From: H111-94 sp034436045
GTDB taxonomy: Bacteria; Chloroflexota; Ktedonobacteria; Ktedonobacterales; Ktedonobacteraceae
Assembly (NCBI GenBank): GCA_034436045.1
Contig: DAOTVZ010000284.1
Span: forward strand, 1-56,346
Length of the DNA stretch: 56,346 nucleotides
Direction: 5' to 3'
In this document: positions 42,913 through 51,000 of the stretch, piece by piece
How positions within the stretch are numbered: the stretch's first letter is position 1
Layout: each line of letters begins with the position of its first letter
Position numbers and translations under genes: made by a program
The notes under the pieces: generated by a model
What the model was told of the DNA's origin: nothing
The model's database searches: none
Seen by the model: only the letters and a program-made list of their open reading frames with translations

Positions 42913-42992
42913 GTAGGAGCCAGTTCACCGCGTCCATGTTCCAGTATCGCTTTCCCTGGAAGGCCACACGGACGCCATGAGCCGACTCCCAC
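42913..42992 (-). other. Three-stem nested structure upstream of lspA
   Basis: On the minus strand three coaxial stems can form: GTGGGAG/CTCCTAC, GCGTCC/GGACGC and TTCCAG/CTGGAA. It lies between the TraR/DksA stop and the lspA start, about 120 nt upstream of lspA. It could be an attenuator, a processing site or a terminator for the first gene. It does not carry the T-box sequence that I looked for. Confidence 0.4.
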
Positions 42993-43046
42993 ATAGCAAG
43001 CATTGCTCGCCGTAATCACTCCTGTATATCGCGCAGACTGGTATCC

Positions 43047-43418
43047 TTATACGCCCAAATTGCGCCTTTCAAGCTGCTCTTCATCCTTGACACAGCGCGC
43101 GGCCCAGGGAATAGCTTCTAGCCTTTTCTCTGGGATAGGCTGACCACAGACAACACAGATACCATAGGTACCTTGCTCAAGCCGCTTTAGGGCATCCTCT
43201 ACCTCTTCCAACAACGCCTGATTATTCGTCAGAATAACGCGCTCATCGACCATCTCATTCTCGTCAATGGCACTTTCTTCAAAATCTTGCGGCCCCTCGC
43301 TCAGCTCAGTCGGGTCGGTAGGTTTGGGATACGCCTGGTCTAATCCGCCTATCTGCTCGCGTAATTCCGCCCGCCGTTGCTCTAACCGTGCTTTGATCTG
43401 TTGTAAATCGAGACTCAT
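43047..43418 (-). CDS. TraR/DksA family zinc-finger protein
   Basis: 123 residues. An N-terminal coiled-coil (about 1-80) ends in acidic DENEMVDERV...LEEVEDALKRLEQGTYGIC, followed by the zinc-finger region CVVCGQPIPEKRLEAIPWAARC. The fourth ligand is missing (CVKD, not CxxC or CxxH), so zinc binding may be lost or rely on another residue. Family members bind RNA polymerase through the secondary channel. Its place before lspA-rluD matches YlyA of B. subtilis. Confidence 0.9.
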   Translation of the reverse strand: MSLDLQQIKARLEQRRAELREQIGGLDQAYPKPTDPTELSEGPQDFEESAIDENEMVDERVILTNNQALLEEVEDALKRLEQGTYGICVVCGQPIPEKRLEAIPWAARCVKDEEQLERRNLGV

Positions 43419-43557
43419 CAGTCATCCCCCTTTTCCAAAAACCATATTTTCTGTCTGGCCTACCACAATGTACACAGCTTCAGCGCCACAAAAAAGCGTA
43501 TAGCACATAGAACAGTACGTATAATATGCCAACTTGGCACATCTGTCTACCACCACC

Positions 43558-44733
43558 TCAACTAACAATGGGTTTCTTCTCCTTTTGTAACACCTTCATC
43601 ACCTTCTCAGTCACATGCAGATGAGCTTGTACAAGTTCAGGTGGCGTGAGTGCCAGCCATTGGTTCAGTGATATATCGGCAAAATGGTTGCTCTTGAACA
43701 GTTCCAGGAAACGCAGTCTGGTATCACCGGTATTCTCGATATAATGTCCCATCGCAAAAGGCACGTACCCCACGTCACCCGCCTGATAATCGAAAGTACG
43801 CGCTGTACCACTGGCGGCAAATACCGTCATACGTCCCTGACCCTCAATATAGTATTGCCACTCGTCGTTATTAGGATGCCAGTGCAGCTCGCGCATGGCT
43901 CCCGGCTCAACCTCCACCAACGCAGCCGCAATAGTCGTTGCCACCGGGAAGTTGGTCGAGTCGATAATACGTACCGTGCCCCCTGGCATACGCTTTGGCT
44001 CCTGAGCCGACATATGATGGCTAAAGGACGATGGTACTGGCCCAACCGGTGAGGGAACCCTTTCAGAGGCTAGCGCTGTGGGAACCTTGCCCTGGAAAAT
44101 GTAGAGTTCATGTGCAGGTAGCGCAGCAAAATCGCTCTCTGTGACGTCAAAGTTCTTAGCCAGCACCTCTCTGGGCGTGTGCGAAAGCCAATCGCTGAGC
44201 AAAAACGTCGAGTTCTCAGAGAAGTTGCCGTCATCGAAGGCCAGCAAAAACTCACCGCCTTCCGCTAATCCCTGAATGGCATGTGGAATACCTGCGGGAA
44301 AATACCAGATGTCACCAACACCAACATCATCGATAAAATTGTGCCCTTCCTGATCAATGGCCGTGATGCGCGCACTTCCATAGAGCATATAGGCCCACTC
44401 CGCCTGTTTATGCCAGTGCAACTCGCGTATCGCCCCCGGCTTTAAGCGCATATTTACTCCCGCTATCGTCGTCGCAATCGGCAACTCGCGCACCGTGACT
44501 TCGCGCGCCCATCCTCCTTCTTCCAGTCGATTGTGCGCCTGGCTAAACGAGAATTTCAGGTTCGGCACCGTACCGGCATCAGTAAGCGGCGGAGCCAGTA
44601 AAGCAGGATTTTGTCGATCCAGCACCACATTTCGCGGGCCAGGGTCAGTCGCCCCAACACCATCCCTGATCGGCTGCGGTATCTGCTCCTCAACTTCTTG
44701 CGTTTTAGAACGACGGGTAAACAAATTCTTCAT
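43558..44733 (-). CDS. oxdC: Bicupin oxalate decarboxylase
   Basis: 391 residues, two cupin domains. Metal ligands of domain I are in ELHWHKQAEWAYML (His, His, Glu) and FPAGIPHAIQG (His). Those of domain II are in ELHWHPNNDEWQYYIEG and FAMGHYIENTG. The active-site lid SENST (within GNFSENSTFLLSDW) is the one that favours oxalate decarboxylation to formate and CO2 over oxidation, with its Glu as proton donor. Mn(II) is expected. No signal peptide. ATG 44733 is preceded by GGGAGGG at 8 bp; the GTG seven codons upstream lies before that site. Confidence 0.93.
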   Translation of the reverse strand: MKNLFTRRSKTQEVEEQIPQPIRDGVGATDPGPRNVVLDRQNPALLAPPLTDAGTVPNLKFSFSQAHNRLEEGGWAREVTVRELPIATTIAGVNMRLKPGAIRELHWHKQAEWAYMLYGSARITAIDQEGHNFIDDVGVGDIWYFPAGIPHAIQGLAEGGEFLLAFDDGNFSENSTFLLSDWLSHTPREVLAKNFDVTESDFAALPAHELYIFQGKVPTALASERVPSPVGPVPSSFSHHMSAQEPKRMPGGTVRIIDSTNFPVATTIAAALVEVEPGAMRELHWHPNNDEWQYYIEGQGRMTVFAASGTARTFDYQAGDVGYVPFAMGHYIENTGDTRLRFLELFKSNHFADISLNQWLALTPPELVQAHLHVTEKVMKVLQKEKKPIVS

Positions 44734-44863
44734 GCCTACGACCCTCCCTTGCACATAGTCAAGCCAATCTGAGTCAAACCAGGATTATCCAGAAGTAACA
44801 CGTTGCGCTTAGATAACGGTTACTGCTATCATAAAGGCTACGAACAATGCTAAGGAGCATGCT

Positions 44864-45214
44864 ATGGAGCAAACGACCATACTCTATCGTCCCGTTGGAG
44901 CGGAAGAACTGGCGTTGATTCGTGAAAGTGACTATACTGCTTTTCCGCCCCGACTCTCCTGGCAACCAATTTTCTATCCTGTCCTTAACGAAGAATATGC
45001 AACGCTGATTGCACGCGACTGGAACGCGCGTGATGGCCAGAGTGGTTACGTGACACGCTTCTCAGTACGCAGCGATTATCTACAACAATTCGAGATTCAC
45101 ACCGTTGGTGGCACGCTCTGTCAGGAATATTGGATACCCGCAGAAAACTTGGACGATTTTAACCGTAATATTGTAGGCAAAATAGAAGTTATAGCAGAGT
45201 ACCATTCGCGTTAG
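44864..45214 (+). CDS. Small conserved protein of the 'ADP-ribosylation/crystallin J1'-named family
   Basis: 116 residues. It matches from memory a widespread short family annotated with that name: LYRPVGAEELALIRESDYTA, FPPRLSWQPIFYPVLNEEYA, IARDWNARD, GYVTRFSVRSDYL, VGGTLCQEYWIPAENLDDFN. The name comes from automated transfer; the protein is far smaller than real ADP-ribosyl hydrolases, and its function is unknown. AAGGAGC precedes the ATG. It is divergent from oxdC with about 130 bp between start codons. Confidence 0.75.
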   Translation: MEQTTILYRPVGAEELALIRESDYTAFPPRLSWQPIFYPVLNEEYATLIARDWNARDGQSGYVTRFSVRSDYLQQFEIHTVGGTLCQEYWIPAENLDDFNRNIVGKIEVIAEYHSR

Positions 45215-45277
45215 ATACTTTTGGCATCTATCTTTGTAGTATCTCCCTCTCATATTCTATGGCTATAGGAAAATAAT

Positions 45278-46141
45278 ATGGACATCTCGACCAGAGAAGC
45301 CAGCAGCATTTTAACACCACAGCAGTCAGGGTTCCTGACCACCACACCCTATCCTTTCACCCACTCCCTATCTGCCTATGTTGGCTGTGGCTTCGGACAA
45401 ACCAGTTGTGGCAAATATTGCTATGCCCAATATCTGCCACAGTGGATTTTCAACAAGGGTAGCGCCGCCTGGGGCAAAGCCGTGCAGGTCAAAACCAACG
45501 CGGCAGAGCTATTAGAAAAAGTCCTGCGCAAGATGAAACCGACGGTCCGCCGCAAGTTACGCATCTTCATGAGTACGACCACCGACCCTTATCAACCTAT
45601 CGAACGCAAGTACCAGGTGACACGCCGGTGCCTTGAGGTGTTTACACACTATCCAGACCTCGACCTGTTAGTCGTCCAGACACGCTCGCCACTGGCCGAA
45701 CGCGACTTGCCCCTATTACGCCAGATACCCTACGCCTGGCTCTCCGTCACTATCGAAACCGACGATCAGGCTTACCTTCAACAACTCGGTGGCGGGCCTC
45801 CTCTGGAAAGACGCTGGCAACTGGTACACACCGCCAGCAAAGCCGGTGTTCCTGTACAAATCACCGTCAGCCCCTGCCTGCCCTACTCCGACATGACAAC
45901 ATTTGCGCAACGACTTCTTGAGAGCGGGGCTAAACGCCTCGTGGTAGATACTGTCGTCGATGGCGACGGCTCCCTCGGCAAACGTACCGCGCATAGCCCG
46001 TTTGCCCAGGCGTGTTCAGCCTGGGCCGAGACATCACATGCCCACCGTCTGTATCATTATCTGCGTGACCACATCGGAACCGGTGAAATTACCATCGGTT
46101 GGAGCAGTGAAGGTTTTTGTAGCATTGCCCCCAAAGTGTGA
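45278..46141 (+). CDS. SPL-like radical SAM protein with unusual cysteine spacing
   Basis: 287 residues of the COG1533/SplB-like group (RIFMSTTTDPYQPIERKYQVT, VVQTRSPLAERDL, SVTIETDDQAYLQ). The cluster cysteines are C37-x6-C44-x3-C48 in GCGFGQTSCGKYCYA, not the common C-x3-C-x2-C, though CYA is retained. It may repair DNA photoproducts or modify another target. A true spore photoproduct lyase needs an extra C-terminal cysteine, and I see only Cys in GFCSIAPKV. Unassigned. Confidence 0.82.
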   Translation: MDISTREASSILTPQQSGFLTTTPYPFTHSLSAYVGCGFGQTSCGKYCYAQYLPQWIFNKGSAAWGKAVQVKTNAAELLEKVLRKMKPTVRRKLRIFMSTTTDPYQPIERKYQVTRRCLEVFTHYPDLDLLVVQTRSPLAERDLPLLRQIPYAWLSVTIETDDQAYLQQLGGGPPLERRWQLVHTASKAGVPVQITVSPCLPYSDMTTFAQRLLESGAKRLVVDTVVDGDGSLGKRTAHSPFAQACSAWAETSHAHRLYHYLRDHIGTGEITIGWSSEGFCSIAPKV

Positions 46142-46263
46142 ACCTTCACCTTCTTACGCTGACTATACATCTATGACTATATGAAATATCCAGTACACAA
46201 CCCCATGTGCGATAATAGCATTATTAACCTCCGCTGATACTTACTTTGGTGAAGGATGTACGT

Positions 46264-48768
46264 ATGAGTAACAGAGTCAATGACCTCCTCGCACAGATGA
46301 CGCTTGAGGAGAAAGTATCCTTGCTGGCCGGTGCCGATATGTGGCATACCGTCGCTATCGAGCGACTCGGCATCCCCTCGCTCAAGATGACCGACGGGCC
46401 TAATGGAGCGCGTGGTGAAAGTTTTTCCGGCGGGACTACCGCTGCCTGTTTCCCGGCAAGCATCGCACTGGCCTCTACATGGAATACTGAACTGGTGCAG
46501 CGCGTGGGACAGGCACTGGGTCAGGAAACAAAAACAAAAGGCGCGCGTATGCTGCTAGCTCCAACCGTCAATATGCATCGCTCGCCGATCAACGGGCGCA
46601 ACTTCGAGTGCTACTCCGAAGACCCTTATCTTGCCGCACGCATGGCGGTTGCCTATATCACAGGCCTTCAGCAAGAGGGAGTGGCGGCAACCGTCAAACA
46701 CTATATTTGTAACGACTCCGAATTTGAGCGCACCAGCATCAGTTCGGAAGTGAGGGAGCGGGCCTTGCGCGAAATTTATCTCCCACCCTTCCAGGCTGCC
46801 GTGCAAGAAGCTAAGGTATGGGCCATCATGGGTGCCTACAACAACGTTAATGGCATTCCAGCCACCGAAAACGCCTACCTCTTAACAGATATCTTGCGCA
46901 AAGAATGGGGGTTCGATGGCCTCGCCGTCTCTGACTGGTTTATGGCTATCAAAAGCACCGCCGCTTCTGTCAATGCGGGCCTTGACCTGGAAATGCCCGG
47001 CCCCGCGCGCTGGCGTGGCGTTCTACTCCAGCAAGCAGTAGAACGGGGCGAGGTGGCCGAGTCCACCATCGATGAGAGCGTGCGTCGCCTGCTCCTCCTG
47101 CTCGAAAGAACCGGCGTCTTTGAGCAACCACAGGAGCCACCCGAACAAGCTATTGACCTGCCGGAACACCGCGCGCTGATCCGTGAGGCAGCGGCAGAGG
47201 GCATCGTGCTGCTCAAAAACGAGGGAAACGTGCTACCCTTACAACGAGAGGGCTTGAAATCTATCGCTATCATTGGCCCCAACGCCAAAACGGCACGTAT
47301 CATGGCTGGTGGCAGTGCCAGCCTCAATCCCCATTACGCCATCACACCGTTTGATGGTGTCGCCGCCAAAGTCGGCCCACAGATTATGCTCGGTTACGAA
47401 CTCGGTTGCCCAAATTATAAACTGCTTCCCCTGCTTGACCAATCACACCTCTTTGCCGATGAGACAAAGCAGCAACACGGCTTCACGCTCACCTACTTCA
47501 ACAACACCGATCTCTCAGGCAGCCCTGTCTGGTCAGAGATCAGCACGACCTCCGAACTACAATGGCTTGGGTCGGTATCCGCTGCCGTCGATGCCCACCA
47601 GTTCTCGGTGCGTGCCACCGCTCAGTACGTGCCTGACACTACAGGTACATATACCTTCAGTATTGGTAGCGCCGGTCTCAGCCGTCTCTTCATCAACGGA
47701 CAAGAACTCATCGACAACTGGACACACCAGACTCCCGGCGACCTCTACTTCGGCATGGGAACATCAGAGGTCAAGGCCACTATCGCACTGACCGCCGGGC
47801 AAACCTATACTCTGACTCTAGAATACTGCAAATACGAGGGATCGCCACTGGCCGCAGTACGTCTGGGCTGCTTGCCGCCATTACCGAGCAATGCCATCGC
47901 GCGGGCCGTAGCTCTGGCCGCCGGTGCCGACGTGGCACTTATCTTTGCCGGACTCAGCGGCGAATGGGAGAGCGAAGGCTTCGACCGACCAGATATGAAT
48001 CTGCCGGGGGAACAGAACACGCTCATCGAGCAGGTTGCCGCCGCCAATAAGAACACCATTGTGGTCTTGAATACAGGTTCACCCATTACCATGCCCTGGC
48101 TCGACAAAGTAGCTGCCGTAGTAGAAGCGTGGTATCCTGGTCAGGAGTGTGGCAACGCCATCGCCGATGTCCTCTTCGGCGACGTGAATCCGTCCGGCAG
48201 GCTCTCCCAGACCTTCCCCAAACGCCTGGAAGACAACCCAGCCTACATCAACTACCCCGGCGAGAACGGTAAAGTCTACTATGGCGAGGGTCTGTTCATC
48301 GGCTATCGCTACTACGAGAAGAAGAAGATTGCTCCTCTCTTCCCGTTCGGTTTCGGCCTCTCCTACACCACCTTCAGTTACGAGAACCTGCGCCTAAGCG
48401 CCAGAGAGATCAGCCCACAGGACACGCTAGAAATCTCTATTGACATCACAAACACCGGCTCACGCGCTGGTAAAGAGGTAGTGCAGGTCTATATCCGCGA
48501 CATGCAATCACGCCTGCACCGACCAGAAAAAGAGCTGAAAGCCTTCGCCAAAGTGACCCTTGCTCCCGGTGAACGCAAAACAGTCACTTGCTCGATCAAC
48601 CGCGAGGCCCTTGCCTACTACGACGACCTACCAGGTGAATGGGTTGCCGAAGAGGGTGAATTTGAGGTACTGGTTGGCTCATCCTCCCAGGATATTCGTG
48701 CCAGCAGTCGCTTCGTCCTCACCGCTTCCAGCCACTTCGGCGGGCGCGCCTCCATAACACAAAAATAA
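46264..48768 (+). CDS. bglX: Glycoside hydrolase family 3 beta-glucosidase with inserted PA14 domain
   Basis: 834 residues. GH3 N-terminal TIM barrel with MTDGPNGARGE, KHYICNDSEFERTSISSEV and the nucleophile Asp in GLAVSDWF. The alpha/beta sandwich follows, with an acid/base region in GLSGEWESEGFDRPDMNLPGEQ. A PA14 domain is inserted at about residues 405-545 (FTLTYFNNTDLSGSP, then FSIGSAGLSRLFINGQEL), as in plant-polysaccharide enzymes. A fibronectin III-like C-terminal domain (RAGKEVVQVYIRD) completes the architecture. No signal peptide, so it is cytoplasmic or exported by other means. ATG 46264 has AAGGA at 7 bp. Symbol by similarity. Confidence 0.92.
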   Translation: MSNRVNDLLAQMTLEEKVSLLAGADMWHTVAIERLGIPSLKMTDGPNGARGESFSGGTTAACFPASIALASTWNTELVQRVGQALGQETKTKGARMLLAPTVNMHRSPINGRNFECYSEDPYLAARMAVAYITGLQQEGVAATVKHYICNDSEFERTSISSEVRERALREIYLPPFQAAVQEAKVWAIMGAYNNVNGIPATENAYLLTDILRKEWGFDGLAVSDWFMAIKSTAASVNAGLDLEMPGPARWRGVLLQQAVERGEVAESTIDESVRRLLLLLERTGVFEQPQEPPEQAIDLPEHRALIREAAAEGIVLLKNEGNVLPLQREGLKSIAIIGPNAKTARIMAGGSASLNPHYAITPFDGVAAKVGPQIMLGYELGCPNYKLLPLLDQSHLFADETKQQHGFTLTYFNNTDLSGSPVWSEISTTSELQWLGSVSAAVDAHQFSVRATAQYVPDTTGTYTFSIGSAGLSRLFINGQELIDNWTHQTPGDLYFGMGTSEVKATIALTAGQTYTLTLEYCKYEGSPLAAVRLGCLPPLPSNAIARAVALAAGADVALIFAGLSGEWESEGFDRPDMNLPGEQNTLIEQVAAANKNTIVVLNTGSPITMPWLDKVAAVVEAWYPGQECGNAIADVLFGDVNPSGRLSQTFPKRLEDNPAYINYPGENGKVYYGEGLFIGYRYYEKKKIAPLFPFGFGLSYTTFSYENLRLSAREISPQDTLEISIDITNTGSRAGKEVVQVYIRDMQSRLHRPEKELKAFAKVTLAPGERKTVTCSINREALAYYDDLPGEWVAEEGEFEVLVGSSSQDIRASSRFVLTASSHFGGRASITQK

Positions 48769-48836
48769 TCCTGCGCGCATACCCCATTGGGCATGACGAT
48801 GAAATTTTTCACCCGAAACCGGCAACGGCACCATCC

Positions 48837-48994
48837 CGTAGGGGCGTGATTCATCACGCCCACTTTGCCCGTCCCTCCCCTCGCAGGACGTGATTCATCA
48901 CGCCCACTTTGCCCGTCCCTCCCCTCGCAGGACGTGATTCATCACGCCCACTTTGCCCGTCCCTCCCCTCGCAGGACGAGACTCATCACGCCCC
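48837..48994. repeat. 44-bp tandem repeat of the GGGCGTGAT palindrome family
   Basis: Three 44-bp units (48845, 48889, 48933) and a partial fourth (48977). Each contains CGTGATTCATCACGCCC and a GC-rich spacer (CACTTTGCCC then GTCCCTCCCC). The array begins with the full form CGTAGGGGCGTGATTCATCA. Intergenic, between the GH3 and MFS genes, whose 3' ends face each other. The 48769-49077 interval holds nothing else. Confidence 0.9.
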
Positions 48995-49077
48995 TCCGAG
49001 AGCATCGATCTGGATAATGAAATTTCTTCATCACGCCCCGACAGTGCCGATTTCAGCAAAAATTTTTAACATTATGA

Positions 49078-50343
49078 TTATGCGTTTAAACCAAATGCAG
49101 CACGAGATGGCAGTAAAGCGCCGAGAATAATCAACGTGATACTGGCAACCGCGACAGGCAAGAACGCTACCGCCGGTACATGTAGCAAGTCCCAGAGTTG
49201 GCCTCCAATCAGTGGCCCCACAAAGGCCACACAATAGGTCAGCGAGATCGTCGTGCCGGTCAGCCGTGCAACCTCTCCGGGTCTTGCAAGTAACGGTGGC
49301 AGCGCAATCCCCAGCGTAAAGACCAGCGCGGAGCTTCCACCCAACAAAGCAACCCACAATACCTCTAACGAAGCTGGCGTGAAAACCCAACCCGCAATGG
49401 CGAGCGCACAGATTGCCCCCGAAACAATAAAAGGCCAGCGCCGTCCGGCCAGGCGTTGCGCAAAAAACGTGACGCCGAGGCTGGCCGGCAACTGCGCCGA
49501 GTTCAGCACCGCCAGCACTAACGAGGTTAAACCACTGTGATGTATCGCCTGATTGTATGATGCAACCCAGCTATTCATGCCAAAATAAATCAGGCTATTC
49601 GCCCCAAGCATGATGCCCAGGTGCCAGCCGTTGACACGCGCAGGTTTCTTCTCCTCAACACCCTGTTGTCTCTCATGCTCAGGCTGTGATCTGGCTTCTG
49701 TCGCCTCTCTCTTATGTCTCAGCGTCTTCACCTGGACCGGTGGCGCGATCCAGAGCCAGAGAACCAGCGCGACAATAATGGGGACACTCCAGAAGACAAA
49801 CGTAGCACGCCAGGCATCCGCGCCAAAGTACTGGAGCATCACAGGCACAGTTAAACCAGCCGCTATCGATTCGCCCACAATCAGACCATCACTGAATAAT
49901 GCCGTCACCAGCCCGATCTGCGTGGGAAACCAGCGCCGCGCCAGTACCGGCACCGCCGTCTGGCTGAGCGCGATCCCCACGCTGAGCAGGAATGTAAAGA
50001 AGAAGAGTGTCAGCGCCATCGGCCACACAGCACGCAGTAGCGCGCCACCAGCTAGCAAGGCCAACCCGATTGAGACACAGGCACGCTCACCAATGCGTTC
50101 CGCCAGCAAGCCAGAGAGCCAGGATGCAACACCCAATACCAGGATCGGCAAAGCTGTCAGAAAACCTGTCGCGGTATAGGTGAGGTGCAGGTCATGTTGA
50201 ATAAGCGGAAGAACAGGTGGTACGCCCAGAATAACCGCGCGTAAATTGATACCAACCAGCGCAAGCAAAATACAGATAACAATTTTCCGCCAGGTTGCCA
50301 TCGTAAGGGCATCCTGGACGGCGTGGGCAGTGTTCTTGACCAT
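49078..50343 (-). CDS. MFS transporter, CynX/NimT-like
   Basis: 421 residues, 12 TM helices. The N-terminal part reads LLALVGINLRAVILGVPPVL, then LPLIQHDLHLTYTATGFLTALPILVLGVASW, characteristic of the CynX/YeaN (cyanate/2-nitroimidazole) subfamily. The central cytoplasmic loop (about 215-245) is charged. It starts 18 bp after lutC on the same strand, suggesting that it belongs to the lutABC operon and may import the operon's substrate, although the family is not a typical lactate permease. The ATG is weakly supported. Confidence 0.88.
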   Translation of the reverse strand: MVKNTAHAVQDALTMATWRKIVICILLALVGINLRAVILGVPPVLPLIQHDLHLTYTATGFLTALPILVLGVASWLSGLLAERIGERACVSIGLALLAGGALLRAVWPMALTLFFFTFLLSVGIALSQTAVPVLARRWFPTQIGLVTALFSDGLIVGESIAAGLTVPVMLQYFGADAWRATFVFWSVPIIVALVLWLWIAPPVQVKTLRHKREATEARSQPEHERQQGVEEKKPARVNGWHLGIMLGANSLIYFGMNSWVASYNQAIHHSGLTSLVLAVLNSAQLPASLGVTFFAQRLAGRRWPFIVSGAICALAIAGWVFTPASLEVLWVALLGGSSALVFTLGIALPPLLARPGEVARLTGTTISLTYCVAFVGPLIGGQLWDLLHVPAVAFLPVAVASITLIILGALLPSRAAFGLNA

Positions 50344-50361
50344 GGGATTCCTTAGACTATC

Positions 50362-51000
50362 TTATGCCTCGTCCCGCACCACAAAAACGTGCAAGGTGCG
50401 AGGGCCATGTACACCCTCCACCCGACTGAGTTCAATGTCGCTCGTCGCGGAAGGGCCAGAAATCAGCGTAATGGGACGGGTGGCATGTTCTGCCAGACGC
50501 GCTACCGCCTCCGGCACCAGCCCTACTACCTGCTGTGCATATACCACACATAGATGTAAGTCTGGCACCAACGAGAGCGCCCGCCGTCCCTGCCGCGCGC
50601 CCCCATCCAGAATAATCGTTCCCGTCTGCGCTATTGCCAGCGCGCAGCCAGTCAACACCCCTGAACTGGTATCAAGCTCCGTCACACTCAGCGGTATAGC
50701 ATCGCTCAGCACCGTTATTCCGGCAGGAAGCCATTCGGTCGGCACATCGGCAGGCACAACAAGCCGCGAAACGCCATGCTGCTGACAGGCTTCCGCAATA
50801 GCTTGCGTCAGGCCGCTCTCGTCCGTGCATGTCACGATAGCCTTGTAATCGACCAATCGATCAATAAAATCTTCAACTATCGCATCACGGTCGCGTTCAT
50901 CGCGCTGCCGAAAATCAGATGCCGCCGGTGCAGGCTCAACGGCATGCGCAACGGCGGCCCGAATGCGTGCCAGAATCACATCCTTTGCGGTTCCACTCAT
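50362..51000 (-). CDS. lutC: Lactate utilization protein C (LUD domain)
   Basis: 212 residues. LUD domain with a C-terminal I-T-L-I-S-G-P-S-A-T-S-D-I-E-L-S-R-V-E-G-V-H-G-P motif. It is part of the LutABC complex that oxidises L-lactate to pyruvate. ATG 51000 overlaps the lutB stop by 4 bp (ATGA), indicating translational coupling. A longer open frame runs to 51087 but would overlap lutB heavily. Confidence 0.92.
   Translation of the reverse strand: MSGTAKDVILARIRAAVAHAVEPAPAASDFRQRDERDRDAIVEDFIDRLVDYKAIVTCTDESGLTQAIAEACQQHGVSRLVVPADVPTEWLPAGITVLSDAIPLSVTELDTSSGVLTGCALAIAQTGTIILDGGARQGRRALSLVPDLHLCVVYAQQVVGLVPEAVARLAEHATRPITLISGPSATSDIELSRVEGVHGPRTLHVFVVRDEA

Noticed and set aside
42795..43046. 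T-box riboswitch before lspA
   Set aside because: I looked for the conserved T-box core and found no match. Only stem symmetry remains.
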